Assembly: GCA_043228905.1 (NCBI GenBank)
Contig: JBHGNT010000014.1
Location: 15,934,001 to 15,998,000, forward strand
Source of the DNA: Azolla caroliniana
Lineage: Eukaryota; Polypodiophyta
Length of the DNA stretch: 64,000 nucleotides
Reading direction: 5' to 3'
A program made the translations under genes and the position numbers. The notes under the pieces are model-generated. The model had not been told where the DNA came from and did not search any database. It worked only from the letters and a program-made list of their open reading frames with translations. Below are positions 1 to 11,594 of this stretch, piece by piece (within the stretch, counting starts at the first letter, position 1; every line of letters starts with the position of its first letter).

Positions 1-235
1 TCTTTTTGCCCATGGGTGTTGTACAATGCATGTACAACAAATATTGCCTCTGAAAATTTATCTGCAGATCTAAACTTTTTTGTTTTTCCAATGTGGCTAT
101 ATATGGTTGGTTGGTACTTGTTTGTACCTTAGTTCACTTGTGTGAGAGTCTAGGTTTCCGTTTTTTTTTGCTTAAGTTTTGGTCCTCCTTTTGGGCTAAG
201 AAATCACGATTGGCAATAGTGATAGTAGCCATCTT

Positions 236-1375
236 ATGCACATCAAGAAGCTTGAGGGTGCACATAACTTAGCAGTATGGAAAAAGCAGTGTTACAACAT
301 CCTGCTGCAAAAGAAACATGCAAAGCCTATTAAAGTCAAAGGGGTAAAGCCTACAGATATAGACCATGATTGGCAAGAGATGAACAAGGTTGCATGCTCG
401 ACTATTGAGTTGTCAATTTCTGATGCCTTGCTGTTTAATATTGAAGGTTTGGACACTGCCTATTCTATATGGACTAGACTAGAGGAACTATATGCCCAAA
501 AGACAGTAGCTTGCAAAGTTTATTGGCTTAAGAAACTTATGGATTTGCGCATGACAGAGGGCACACCCATGTCAACTCACCTGAGTGAGTTCAATTCCAT
601 TTTCAGCCAACTGGTTGCCTTGAAATTCATCATTGATGATGAGTTTAAGGCCACGTTTTAACTTTGCACCTTGCCAGAAAGTTGGGATACTTTCAAGACT
701 GCTATGAGCAATTCAAATATGATGCTTCTTTATGCCGATGTAGAGAGTTTTGTACTCATGGAAGAGATGAGTCGGCAAAACAATGCATCCAATAAGTCCT
801 CTAGTGCGTTGCATACTAGGGGTAGGTCACAACAGAGAGGCAAATTTGATAGTTATGGGCGTAGTAAATCATGTGGTAAAGATGTAGAATGCCATCATTG
901 TGGCAAAAAGGGTTCAACATGGTTCAACATGGTTCTGCTTTCAGTTTCAGCATGGTTCTGCTTTCACACTTCAGCATGTACGGCATGTACCTCAGCTCAA
1001 GAAGAGCTTGATTAGCACCGGATAGCTAGATGACGATGGATTTCACACCACCTTTGGTGATGGGAAATGGAAGATTTGTAAGGGATCTAGAGTTATTGCC
1101 AAGGGTAGTAAAAGTGATACTTTATATCCTCTCCATGTATCTAGTGTCAGTGACCATGTTGTTACCATAACCGAGCAGCCAAGTGTTTCTTTGTGGCATG
1201 GCCGGTTGGGACACATGAGTGAAACTGGTATGAAAGTACTTTCTCGTTTGGGTTACTTGCCTTGTCTTCGTTATGCTGATTTTGAGCATTGTGATCATTG
1301 TAGTTATGGTAAACATGTACAAACATCTCATAAAAAGTCTCTTTCGCTGAAATCTTCACCTCGCCGCTCGAGTTA
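236..1375 (+). pseudogene. Copia gag and pre-integrase remnant
   Basis: The first 141 codons match plant Copia gag (UBN2-type; motifs LEELYAQKT, MSTHLSEFNSIFSQL). A TAA at 659-661 interrupts the frame, which resumes at once with LCTLPESW, a hallmark of this gag. A zinc knuckle begins (CHHCGKKG, about 890-915) but is cut in the middle. The next bases are a short duplicated stretch (GGTTCAACATGGTTCAACATGG), and most of the aspartic protease, including its D-S/T-G motif, is missing. The GAG-pre-integrase block follows at about 1191-1375 (LWHGRLGHMSETGM). The deletion between the knuckle and the pre-integrase block alone would make the element non-autonomous. Confidence 0.85.
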
Positions 1376-2450
1376 GTACATTCAGATTTATGTCAGATGC
1401 TAGGGCTATCATTAGGGGGAAAGAAATACTTAGTCACTTTTGTCGATGATGCTACACGAAAGGCATGGGTTTACCCTATTCGTAGCAAGGATAAAGTGCT
1501 TGACAAGTTTCGAACATTCTTGGCATTAGTTGAGAATCAAATTGATAAGACATTTAAGGGTCTTCGCTCTAACAATGGTGGGGAATATGTGTCCAAGGCC
1601 TTTCAAGCATTTTGTGATAGCAAAGGGATAAAGAGGGAACTCACTGCCCCTTATAATCCACCCCAGAATGGAGTTGCAGAGCGTATGAATCGGACTATTC
1701 AAGATAGGGTTCGTACTATGCTGTCTCATGCTACGTTACCCCATGGTTTTTGGGCAGAGGCTGTTATGACAGCTGCTCACTTGATTAATCGGTCACTTAA
1801 CAGGTCTTTGGGAGGGGGAAAACCTCAAGAAGCTTGGTCAGGCAAGCCACCTTCATATGCTCACTTGAGAGTGTTTGGCTGCAAGGCTTTTGTGCACATT
1901 CGTAAAGAAGAACACAACAAACTTGAGCCAAAGTCCTGCAAATGTATTTTCCTAGGATACAGTGACGAGGGTGAAATGAGGTATAGATTGTGGGATCCCG
2001 AGAAAAGAAAAATAGTACGCAGCAATGATGTTATCTTCCGGGAAAATCGCATGCATAAACAACCCGAAAAGACCGAGGAAGTATGTAGGGTTGTATTCCG
2101 AGAAGAAATACCTTTTAGACAGAAAAATGTGCCAGCTGTACAGCAGCAAACACCTGCTGCAAACTTACCTGCAAATGCAGAAAATGAGGCTGGAAATGAT
2201 CAGCCAACCTTTGCCCATAATGATGAGCCACCAAATGGGCAGGATCGGCTAGAACAGCAAGTTGAAAATGATGATTTGCAGGCTGAAATGCTGGACAGCA
2301 AGTTAAAAATGATGATTTGCAGGCTGAAATGCTGGACAGCAAGTTAAAAATGATGATTTGTAGGCTCAACAGCTACCAAACAATGAACATTGGGTTAGGA
2401 GATCGTCTAGAGTTATTAGACAGCCCAACAGATTTGTTCCTGATGCAAAC
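1376..2450 (+). pseudogene. Copia integrase remnant
   Basis: The integrase core is readable from about 1376, and a continuous frame runs 1397-2347. The first acidic residues are in FVDDATRKAW and the glutamate is in NGVAERMN. The second catalytic aspartate, normally in S-D-N-G-G-E-Y, is an asparagine (AAC at 1571-1573), so the strand-transfer triad is broken. The C-terminal Copia motifs LRVFGCKAFVHI and CIFLGYSDEG are present. Near the end a 41-bp unit is repeated about 2.4 times (2265-2366). Because 41 is not a multiple of three, the repeat shifts the frame and ends the reading at 2347. Confidence 0.85.
2265..2366 (+). repeat. 41-bp tandem duplication inside copy A integrase
   Basis: Units begin at about 2265, 2306 and 2347 with AAAATGATGATTTG; the first two are nearly identical and the third is partial. 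The unit lies in the linker between integrase and reverse transcriptase and breaks the reading frame. Confidence 0.85.
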
Positions 2451-4004
2451 AGTGTGGCTGATTATGTCATGGTGACTGATTGTGGTGAACCGTCTTGCTT
2501 CAAGGAAGCAATGGACAGACAGGACAACAAGAAATGGTATAAAGCCATGTTGTCAGAGATGGAATCTCTTGAGAAAAATGACACTTGGGATTTGGTGCAG
2601 TTGCCTAAAGGGCAGAAAACACTTCCATGCAAATGGGTTTATAAAATGAAGATCATTTCTGATTCCTCGCCAAAGTACAAAGCAAGATTGGTTGCAAAAG
2701 GATACAAGCAGGAATATGGAGTTGATTTTGATGAGATCTTCTCTCCTGTAGTCAAGATGACTGCATTAAGAACCATTTTGGGCTTAGTTGCAGCTGAAGA
2801 TATGGAGCTCATACAGATGAATGTGAAGACAGCCTTTTTACATGGCGATCTGCATGAAGACATAATATGCAGTAGCCTGAAGGTTTTGTGGCTAAAGGCA
2901 AAGAGAATATGGTTTGTAAGCTCAAAAGGAGTTTGTATGGGTTGAAACAAGCATCAAGCGAATGGTATCATAAATTTGATACATTTATGCAGTCTCAAGG
3001 TTTTCGTAGAAGTCAAGTGGACCATTGCTTGTACACCAAGAAGGCAGGAGATGGCAGCTTGATTATCTTGGTTTTGTATGTTGATGATATGTTGATTGTT
3101 GGCAAGGATATTCATGCCTTGGATTCATCGAAGCATAGCCTTCATGGCAGCTTTGATATGAAGGATCTTGGTGATGTAAATGACATCCTTGGCATGCAAA
3201 TACTCCGAAACCGGTTGAAAGGGGCACTCCTAGCTCAGCAAGAGTATATCGTTTTGCAGTGTTTCAATATGGAGGGGGGGAAAACAATTGGGTTTCCATT
3301 GCCTACATATTTGAGACTCAGTGCAGAAGACAGCCCTACATTTGATGATGAGAAGGCTGAAATGGATAAGGTTTCCATATGCCTCAGCCGTTGGCAGTTT
3401 GATATATGCGATGGTTGCTACACGCCTGATATTGCTTTTGCAATGGGAGTGTTTAGTAGGTACATGGCAAATCCTAGCAAAAAGCATTGGGAAGCAGTGA
3501 AAGGTATTATGAGATACCTCAAAGGCACAAAGGACTTGTGCATTTGCTTTGGAAAGTAGAAGGCATCTGTTGTTGGTTTTATGGATGCGGACTATGTTGG
3601 TCACGCGGACTGCAGAAAGTCTACTTCTGGGTATGTGGCTTACTTTCACAAGAGGAGCGGTCTCTTGGATCTCCAGGCTACAGAAGTGTGTTGCATTGTC
3701 TACTACAGAGGCAGAGTATGTTGCTGCCACTGAGGCATGCAAGGAGGCTTTATGGCTTTCACATCTAGTGAAAGATCTTGGCATTACAAAGTTACCTATT
3801 CTTCATTGTGACAATCAGAGTGTTATCATGCTAGCTCGGAATCCCATCTTTCATGCAAAGACAAAGCACATACAGGTGAAGTATCACTTCATCAGAGATG
3901 TACTTGACAGCAAGAACATTGAGCTTGTCAAAGTACATACAAATAATAATCCTGCAGATCTTCTCACGAAGGGTCTTCCAGCTGAGCGGTTTGCTCATTG
4001 TTGA
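2451..4004 (+). pseudogene. Copia reverse transcriptase and RNase H remnant
   Basis: Copia RT starts with AMDRQDNKKWYKAMLSEMES and W-V-Y-K-M-K, continues through VKMTALRTILGLVAAEDM and VKTAFLHGDL, then loses frame near 2865 and resumes with KRSLYGLKQAS. The catalytic YVDDML box is intact at about 3079-3096. A second shift occurs near 3545-3560. RNase H follows, with ALSTTEAEYVAATEA, ILHCDNQSVIMLARNP, TKHIQVKYHFIRD and the terminal ADLLTKGLP. At least two frameshifts separate these blocks, so no full-length Pol can be made. Confidence 0.88.
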
Positions 4005-4118
4005 CAGATGATGGGAGTTGGACAGATGTATGTAGTTCAGCTTTGTACATACTTGGACTTAGGTGACTTTCTTTCTTTCTTTTTTCTCCTCACGGAACAT
4101 TGCCTTTAGGTGGGACAT

Positions 4119-4345
4119 TGTTGGGAATAAAGGGCCATTGTGCCCTTTATTAGTGCACAGGTGTGAACGCACTCGTAGCACATTTTGACTTGTATATATA
4201 TATATCTAAAAACCAAAAAAAAGTGGTACACTCTTTGTACCCAAGACAACGTGCATCTCTCTCTCTCCTCCTTTGTCTCTCACTTAGACTCTCTCCCTCT
4301 CTGGTTGACCTAAACCCTAATCCTCATGCTACCCTTCACATAAAG
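4119..4345 (+). repeat. 3' LTR of copy A, truncated
   Basis: The LTR begins TGTTGGGAATAAAGG immediately after a purine tract, which is the classic Copia polypurine/LTR junction. It is followed by a short TATATATATATA stretch near 4195 and CT-rich sequence. LTR-like sequence stops near 4345, where minus-strand integrase codons of another Copia element begin. The right LTR end and any target duplication are lost. Confidence 0.65.
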
Positions 4346-5939
4346 ATGGATGTGCACCAACTCCAAGATAGATGTTGCATAGTGAGTGGCTTCATGAGGG
4401 AAAGGCTTTGGATGTTGCTTGCCATGAAAACAAGCAACACATGGGGTATTGGGAGTTTTGAAAATAGGTAGACCCTCAACTAGTTGTGAAGAGGAGAGGT
4501 TTTGTAGAGAATAGTAGTTGAGGTGACCGAACCTAGCATGCCACAATGTGGGATCTTCTTATGCCACCAAGGCATGAGAGCTTTGAAGAAGATGAAGAAG
4601 ATGAGATTTGGATTTTCCCAAGGGGCTATGGGAACTTTTCAGGTGATTAAACTCCCATCTTGGTGTCACTAGCTACAATTTGTAGGTTGTTGGTGTCAAT
4701 GACTTCCAAAACTGAGCTATCAAAGTAGACTCCATAACCTTGCTTAGTGATTCGGTAGACCGAAATTAGGTTAGTAGAGATGCGAGGCACATGTAGCACA
4801 TCTTGAAGAACGGTAGGTTTTGTCATTTGAAGAAGTGTTAAGAAACACATTACCAACACACGAAGCCTCGATGCTTAAGGCATCTCCTATGGAGATTTGG
4901 GAGGAGCTAGGCTTCACATCATGCAAAATGGATTTGTAATAAGTCATGTGTGTAGTGGCACCACTGTCTACTAACCACTCATCAAGGGTTGAGGTAGTTG
5001 TTCCAGCCAATGTGAAGAATATTCCTCAATGCCAAGGGAAACTGTTTCTTTGGCTGAGTGGACCAAGTTTGATTTTGGTGTAGGTTGACTTTCGGTAGAA
5101 GAAGATTTCTTGGCATTGTCCCTTTTCTTTTTCCGACAGTTGGATTGAATGTGACCTTTGTAGCCACAATAATGACAGGTGAGCTCCTTGTAGGTTGGGT
5201 TGTTTGGCGGTCTTGGATTGGGTTTGTTGTAGGAGTTGCCATTTTCCTTCCACTTGCCTTTACTTTTCGCATGTAGAAGCGTGTCATTGGAAGTTTGTGC
5301 ACTTTTCTTCCTTGTTGCTCTATCTTGTAGCATGCCAAGAAATGTATTCATATCAAGTGTGTTGGGAAGAAGAGAAATTGTGTCACAAAAGGCTGAGAAT
5401 GACTCAAGCAACTTTATCATTAGACGATGCATAAACTCAACTTCAGTTGACTTGCTTCCCAAAGAAACTAGTTCCTTTTGGAGAGTGACAAATTGCGTTA
5501 TTTGATCCATGATGTTGGGAGTGTCATGAACCTTGAGATTTGCTAGTTGGCTCTCAATAGCTATCATTTGAGCATGATTAGCTCGATGATACCTCTTTTT
5601 GATGGCTGCCCATAGTTCATTGGCTGTCTCTTCATTTGTATCTTGAAATTGACGAGCGATGCTCGGTTTAATATTAAACATGAGGAAAGCATGGCCATGA
5701 GAATCCTTATCTAGCCAAGCTTCAATCTCAACATTAGATGAGCCAGCAACTGATTTGGTTGAAGAGGATGAAGTTACCGGTGGTTTCTTGTCACTACCAT
5801 TGACTACATTCCATAGACGATGGTATTGTAACAAGGTCTTTATTTACAATTCCCAATCCAAGTAATTGTTCCCATCCAAAATGGACTCTTTGGGGAGTTG
5901 AGGAATGGTTGATGAAACAATGGTGGCATGTGAGGCCAT
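4345..5939 (-). pseudogene. Copia gag-protease-pre-integrase remnant (copy B)
   Basis: The likely gag start is the ATG at 5939-5937 (M-A-S-H-A-T-I). A nonsense codon follows the block GNNYLDWEL, after which gag is open for some 280 residues (5834-4971). It ends in a canonical zinc knuckle, CHYCGYKGHIQSNC, at about 5180-5139. The protease is in another frame (LVDSGATTHMT, about 4975-4945). The pre-integrase block MWHARFGHLNYYS lies at 4546-4508 with CVACFHGKQH beyond it. The remnant ends at the start of the integrase core, where ELVHIHL is visible before the break. At least one stop and two frame changes show that it is inactive. Confidence 0.85.
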
Positions 5940-6185
5940 GGATATCCTCCTCTTGAGCTACAACTGGACAATTTGCAGCAGCTGTAAGTAGATGCTCAGG
6001 GTCTTTCTATTCCTCCCTAGATGCTAAGCGAGGCTCAAAAAGAAAAAAGAAGAGCCTCCTTTGTAGGTTGGGAGGGTGGCTGCTAAGAGAACCTCCTCTA
6101 TAGGGTTGGGAGGGAGGGATAAAAGAGGATAGGTCTGTGTGCTCTGTGGCGAAAAAAATCAGGTTGAGGATATGGAGACCTCATT

Positions 6186-6197
6186 GCTTTGATACCA
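6186..6197 (-). promoter_or_regulatory. Primer-binding site of copy B
   Basis: The minus strand reads TGGTATCAAAGC directly after the LTR end. It differs by one base from the usual Copia site TGGTATCAGAGC, which pairs with the 3' end of initiator methionine tRNA. Confidence 0.85.
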
Positions 6198-6657
6198 TGT
6201 GAGAAAAGTTATTAATAGCAGCAGCGGAACAGTTGCAGGAACAAAATAGACACAGCCAAGATGTGAGAAGGCTGTTAGACAGCAGTAGAAAAAATGGTTA
6301 CAAAGAGTATAGACACAGCCAAAGACTAGAGCTTGTTTGTAAGTAGCAACAAAAATAGAAGTCTTTACAAAAGAGGCTGGTATAGCCTATTAAACTGGGA
6401 AAATGGGTGAAATGGTTGTTTGGCAATTAAGTGACTCTTGTACTACCAAACAGGTACAATAAACTAGGAATAAGAGGGAATATCTTGGAAAAAGTGGAAG
6501 AGAGAGAGAAGGCATTTAAAGCGTTGCAAATTCTAGAGAGAGAAGGCATATAAAGAGTTGCAGATTCTAGAGAGAGAAGAATCTACGAAGAGAGAGAATG
6601 TAAAAGAGCTAATAAAGATGAAAGAGAGTGCAGGTCTGGAGCTGCCACCCTCCAACA
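6198..6657 (-). repeat. 5' LTR of copy B (460 bp)
   Basis: On the minus strand it begins TGTTGGAGGGTGG and ends TTTTCTCACA, giving TG...CA termini, and it abuts the primer-binding site. It contains a short internal near-duplication in its GAGAGAGAAGG-rich part (6480-6600). Confidence 0.8.
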
Positions 6658-9233
6658 TGATATGGATCCAATCTCAACACACAAAGACCCATCTATCACA
6701 TTATTAGGACAATTGTTGCCATAGATAGTTTAAATCATACTTGTTATTCTATAACAAAGGGAAGGAGTTTTTTTTTTGAAAAAAAATAAATCATACTTGT
6801 TATAAAATTGTGAACTCTCCCAGCTATTTCTAAAGTTGACATTACTTTTATTATAACACCCTTACATTGAAACTTCCCTCTTTCATTAAGTTTTACTTTG
6901 ATTGATAATGTCTCATTATTAATGAATAATACAATCTGTGTTCATTAATTATCTAAATTACTACAAGGTATCAAGGTTTGGATGATGTATGAATTCAACC
7001 CTACAAATTACCTAATGAAAATTTCTCTTACTCAAGAAGTTCGAAAATGGGCAATCTATCTTGAGGTAAGAGTAACAAATTGAATTCGTTAATCTCTTCA
7101 TCATACTATAACTATAGTTGTTTAAAATTAAGTGTTTTAATTAATGAAGGCAATGATGAGTTTTAACAAAATTTACAATTTATAAACAATTTAAATCCCT
7201 GGTTCGAAGGATGAATGTTCCTTGGTTGACAGCCTGGTACTAAGTTTTAGCATTAAAATTTGAGACGAATGGAACGCAGGAACATAGCCAAAGAGAAGAT
7301 TATGTTGGAATCAAATAAGTTTAAGGAATATTGCACGTGCATTATGCAGCTTTCAGTTTGACACACGTTAACAAAATGTAACAGATCTCCCAAGATACAT
7401 AGAAACAGAATGAATCAAACATGAACTAAAATTCTTATGAGTCAATTCACATAGCACAATGGTGATCCTTCAAAAGAGATCATAGTTATCAATACATACG
7501 TGATGCCCCATTTGTAAAAGATCATTGGAGGATACTACAAGAGATGGAATGACTGAAAGCATGAAACGAAGGTTGCCAGTTACCAAAAAAGCCCATAACT
7601 AACAGCTCGTATAAAAGGAAGATTGTCAGTTAGCAAAAAGGCCATAACTATCGGCTCGTAAAAAATTAATAACAGGATAATAAAGAAATGTTCTAACGGA
7701 AGGCATTGGACACTTCTATGTTCTACGCCACCAGTTCATACACTTAATTTTGCTCCATATGTGCCTAGGTCAAGTAGAATTCACCTAGGTCATTTGGTTA
7801 TTTCAGAGGGGCTTTTGTGTTCAAACCATTAATAAAGCACGAAGACATACAGCCTATGGCAACAAGGATTTACAACCAGATGTGTCAAGCAGTGATTTTG
7901 GAGAATCTCAGGTGGAAGATTCTACCAAAAACACAAATTCCAATAAAAAATTGGTGCGCAATCAAAGAAGCTCATAATGGCAGATCTACAGTGCGATTCA
8001 TCACATTCAATAGACAAAATGATAAGCCTCAGCCACTCCCTTTATCCAAGATTAATGCAGCCTTTTCCCAATAGCAACTTCATAGAGGTATCCAAGATAT
8101 GTAAAGCACCATCCTTTCTCACCATCAGCGCACTTCAATTGTTCGTTGCCACTCCAACTTCAAGGTATAGATCCTATGAATTTTCTTTTCTCTGAGCTAA
8201 TTTTTGAATCTACTTTTTCTTTTAATCTGATTTAGCCATATCTTTTAACATTGTCATGACTGGATGGAATGGAGTACCAAGAATTACAGTAATATGGATA
8301 ATTACAACCAGAATTTTTTGGACACTTCCATTACTTATCTTATTGCCAGCTCATTGGCCAAGCAAGTGAGAATAATCCAATATTGTTGCAGTTTATCAAA
8401 AGAAAAAGGGATTTCTTCAGTAAAACTAAGGTGACATGTATAAACAGATTATTAAACATACATCTATTATGCCTGTGCTTTGCAGGCAGAACAGATGAAA
8501 ATTTTGAAAGAAACATAGGTTTTTGAAAATGAGTTTCTACCTTTGACAAAAGAATACTGGAAGAAAGAAAGAGTCATATCCCACAACAAACATTCTAGGT
8601 GTGAGGAGGAAGGGAAGATACTTGCAATGCCAACAACGATTTCCCACTTAAAATGCTTATTGCAAGGAACAACAAAAAACTTTGGATTGGGTTAGAGGAT
8701 GTGGGCTTGAAATTTTGCACATGAAACTTTTAATTGGTATCTCTGTCAACTTTCCGGCTTGAGTATTCTGCATGTTTCATGTCAAACCCTTTGGGTGGTT
8801 CGTGATTTTTCATGTATTAATCCACTTCATGCTTGTGTCATTCTCTAAAATCATGAACTCTTGGAGGAAAGAAGTTAATAATATGGTAGTGGCAAAGCTA
8901 AAGACATATATGCCTTGAATGAAAGGGGAAATGCAAACACACTTTCAAACTGCAGTGAACATATGGAAGTTATAAACACTGGACTGCAAAATAGACACAC
9001 ATGGCCAAGAATTTATTACATAAAATATTATCTTGAAAAACATAATGGATACTCTAAATTTTTGTAGACACATGAAGAAAACCAGGAACAGAAGATCTGA
9101 AGAATATGAGCATTTAAGCTCTTTGCCACAAACTTCCCCTATATACAAGAGGTTTCATTTGATATGAATATATACCACCCTTTAGAAGATTATGAAGGAC
9201 TCAGGATAAAGATGATGTTGATATTTAACTAAC
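6658..9233. other. Intergenic or intronic stretch, no gene recognised
   Basis: AT-rich sequence. Short open frames (for example plus strand 7817-8074, 85 residues) show no motif I recognise. It lies downstream of the two TBCCD1 exons, so some may be intron of that gene. I searched the minus strand by eye for the next TBCCD1 exon and found none. Confidence 0.5.
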
Positions 9234-10220
9234 CTGTGTATCCGCATTTTCATCAATTGATGCATCTACCAAAAGAGAGAGAAGAGCATGAAGGTGTCTT
9301 TGTACATACGACAGCATGTGTGCTTCCTCATCACCTTGAGCAGGTACATTCTTCTTACCCGTCCTTACCTGTATTAAAACAGGATGCATTGATGATGAAT
9401 ACAATAAATAGTGGTGGGAAATTTGTGAGTTATCAGGTCACATAAATAATTATTGAAGCACAACACCTCTTTCCTTCTTTATCATTACCAAATCTATCAA
9501 AAATTTAAAACTTTAAATATTGAATAATAGTTTCATCATCAATTCAATAATTGAGGTTGTGATTCCCCAAAGGAGATCCAAATGACTCACTTGGAGGGGT
9601 GATAATGTAGAGATCAGTCTATCAAAAGCTGAAGTAGATGGCCACACTTCAGCCACTGATGCTGCTGCAGCTTTATGAGGCCGAATTGGGGGCTTCTTAT
9701 AGCCCTGAATGTACAGGAACAGAATCAGATCATCCAAGCAGATTACTGGAGCAGGTTTTCCTACGGAAGAAGAAGTCGGGGTGCCTTTCTCAGAAAAAGG
9801 AGGAGTGTCAGGAAGCACGGAAGTTAGGGTTTCCAGAACGAGGAGAGCTTCCTCATCCGATAAGTCCAAGATGTGTGCTAATCCATCAGCATCTATGTGA
9901 TGTGGAGAAAGAGGAAGGTGATGTCCTAATTCTTCTTCCTCTTCTTCTTCTTCTTCTTCTGCTGCTGCTGCTTCAGAGATATCCGAGGAGATGAACTTTG
10001 AGCGAATCTCTCTCAGTGCAGTGGTGGGATCGGGAAAGATAAGCATAGGGAGGGGAAGCAAACCATACTCGAACGGCTCTCGTCTCACACGAAGGAGGCT
10101 GCTGCTGCTGTTTCTGGTGCGGTTCAAAGGAGCAGGAGGAGGCGATGGCTGCTGCTGCTGCTGCTGCTGGAGATGGAGATGGAGATTAGTGCTACTGCTG
10201 CAGATGGTTTCTGCACTCAT
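9234..10220 (-). CDS. TBCCD1: TBCC domain-containing protein 1-like, 5' exons only
   Basis: Two coding exons are supported. Exon 1 (10220-9591, 210 codons) starts at an ATG followed by a low-complexity, glutamine- and proline-rich leader. It contains RREPFEYGLLPLPMLIF, a poly-glutamate run (CTT repeat at about 9930-9960), DLILFLYIQGYKK and AEVWPSTSAFDRLISTLSPL, and ends at a GTGAGT donor. Exon 2 (9368-9234, 45 codons) lies after a CAG acceptor, joins in phase 0 and contains DEEAHMLSYVQRHL-ALLSLL, ending at a GTTAGT donor. These blocks match, in order, the N-terminal half of plant TBCCD1 as I remember it. In animals TBCCD1 is centrosomal and in Chlamydomonas the relative ASQ2 affects centriole linkage; the plant role is inferred to concern microtubule organisation. 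The C-terminal TBCC domain is not visible; its exons may lie beyond long introns left of the window, or be lost. Confidence 0.82.
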
Positions 10221-10264
10221 CTTCTTCTAGGGTCCTTCTGTCGTCATCCACTGAGTACTCCAGG

Positions 10265-10665
10265 CATGAATCAGAATCAGAATCAGAATCAGGCGGGGGA
10301 GAGGGAGGAGGAGGAGCAAGAAGAAGAAGCTCCAGTGGCATTCAAAAGGGTCATCTACAGTAGAAATGGTGGAGGCGGGAGGAGTGCAGACAGTGGCACG
10401 GCCTGATCTAAGGCGCGCGCTCAATCGATCAATCCAGAGGCAGAAGCAGAGACAGAGACAGAGACAGAGAGACAGACTCTGACGCGTTGCAGAGGAGGTC
10501 TTCTTCTTCTTCTTCTTCTTCTTCTTCTTCTTCAGTACATATTTGTATGTACACATACATACATACATACATACATACATACATACATACATACATACAT
10601 ACATACAACAAAAAACAAAATAGAGAGAACCCAGAGGAGACTTCTTCTTCTTCTTCTTCTTCAGT
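10265..10665. repeat. Cluster of microsatellites upstream of TBCCD1
   Basis: In order: an AATCAG run (about 10268-10291), a GAGACA run (about 10447-10475), eleven TTC units (10501-10533), an ACAT run (about 10553-10607) and seven TTC units (about 10642-10662). Both TTC runs are preceded by GAGGAG-like sequence and followed by AGTACATA, suggesting one duplicated block. The cluster sits in the presumed 5' UTR or promoter of the TBCCD1-like gene. The apparent long frames over it are repeat artefacts. Confidence 0.9.
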
Positions 10666-11300
10666 ACATACATATCTCATATATGTACATTATGTACATA
10701 AGTAACAGAGTTTATTTCCTTGACAAGCTTTTTTAGGTTTAGGGTCTTTGATTCTGAATTCTTAGGTATGTACATATGTATGTACGTAAGTGATAGAGAA
10801 TTTTCTTTGATTCTGATTCTCAATTCTTAGGTATGTACATAAGTGATAGAGAATTTCCTGAGAAGCTTTTTTGAGGTTTAGGGCCTTTGATTCTTATTCT
10901 GATTCTGATTCTTAGTATGTACATATGTATGTGTGATGGTCTCTCCGAACACACATACGTATATATGTATGTTATATATGGTCATGTCATTGGTCCTGAC
11001 AAGTGCCCGCCTAAAAACCACCCATCGGCCTCGTGACGATAGGACCGATCACATTTGCCATCATTTGTTCCCTTCCCTCCCTGCTAGCTCCTCGCCTGCT
11101 AGCTCTTCCTAGCTCTCGATCTGGACATGACTTTTGGGTTCCTGGGTTAATGCCCATGAGTCATATTCTATTGAGAAACGGAATCTCAATTACTTGAAGT
11201 TTTTGGGGGGCCACGATCCCATAACTTTGTAAAACTTCAATTGACCCACTGTGAGTAGCACGTGTTCTTCTTCAAAAGCATTCATTCATTTGAGACTAGT
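10666..11300. other. Intergenic, no gene recognised
   Basis: Contains short dispersed repeats of a phrase with TTCTTAGGTATGTACATA (near 10759, 10827 and 10910). No coding or RNA gene signal was seen. Confidence 0.4.
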
Positions 11301-11594
11301 GTTGAATGTTGAAGTTGATGTTGCACAATATTGAGGACCTATCAGTGAGTCTAGAAAACAATACAAGTTGCAAGCAAGATAGAGTTGTGCACTTACACAA
11401 GATTCAAGAAGATAAAACGATCAATGGCACACACACACACACACACACACACAGATGTTTAAGCTCAAAGAGAGTATGTTATATTAGTCGTCGTTGTTTC
11501 TTTACAAGGTCAGTTACCCACTTATATAGTTAGGTTAACAGTGTGTTCACGCTAGAGATACAAGGTGGGCGAAGTGGGACATTTATCCCAACAA
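11300..11594 (-). repeat. Probable 3' LTR of a minus-strand Copia fragment
   Basis: On the minus strand a purine-rich tract (TTTTACAGGAGAGTT) precedes TGTTGGGATAAATG at 11594, a typical Copia polypurine/LTR junction. A TATATAAG box lies near 11525 on that strand. The left end is uncertain; an AC dinucleotide run (11428-11453) lies inside. Confidence 0.5.

Larger units (their letters stand above)
1..4345 (+). mobile_element. Degenerate Ty1/Copia LTR retrotransposon (copy A)
   Basis: The order gag, zinc knuckle, pre-integrase, integrase, reverse transcriptase, RNase H on one strand is diagnostic of Ty1/Copia. The 5' LTR must lie mostly or wholly left of the window; I see no clear primer-binding site before the gag start at 236. 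A polypurine-like tract (AGGTGGGACA, 4108-4117) precedes a LTR starting with TGTTGGG at 4119. Stops, frameshifts and an internal deletion show that it is dead. Its right end is cut at about 4345, where a Copia fragment of the opposite strand begins. Confidence 0.9.
4345..6657 (-). mobile_element. Truncated minus-strand Copia retrotransposon (copy B)
   Basis: Reading on the minus strand, a 460-bp LTR (6657 to 6198), primer-binding site, gag, protease and pre-integrase follow in order. The element then stops near 4345, just where the integrase core should begin. No RT, RNase H or 3' LTR remain, so most of pol has been removed, probably by deletion together with the end of copy A's LTR. Confidence 0.85.

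Noticed and set aside
7817-8195. Short plus-strand frames as possible genes
   Set aside because: No recognised motifs, no splice context, and wrong strand for a TBCCD1 exon.
10227-10705. Frames rich in serine, tyrosine-valine-cysteine or glutamate
   Set aside because: Translations of TTC, ACAT and GAGACA microsatellites in different frames; no domain outside the repeats.
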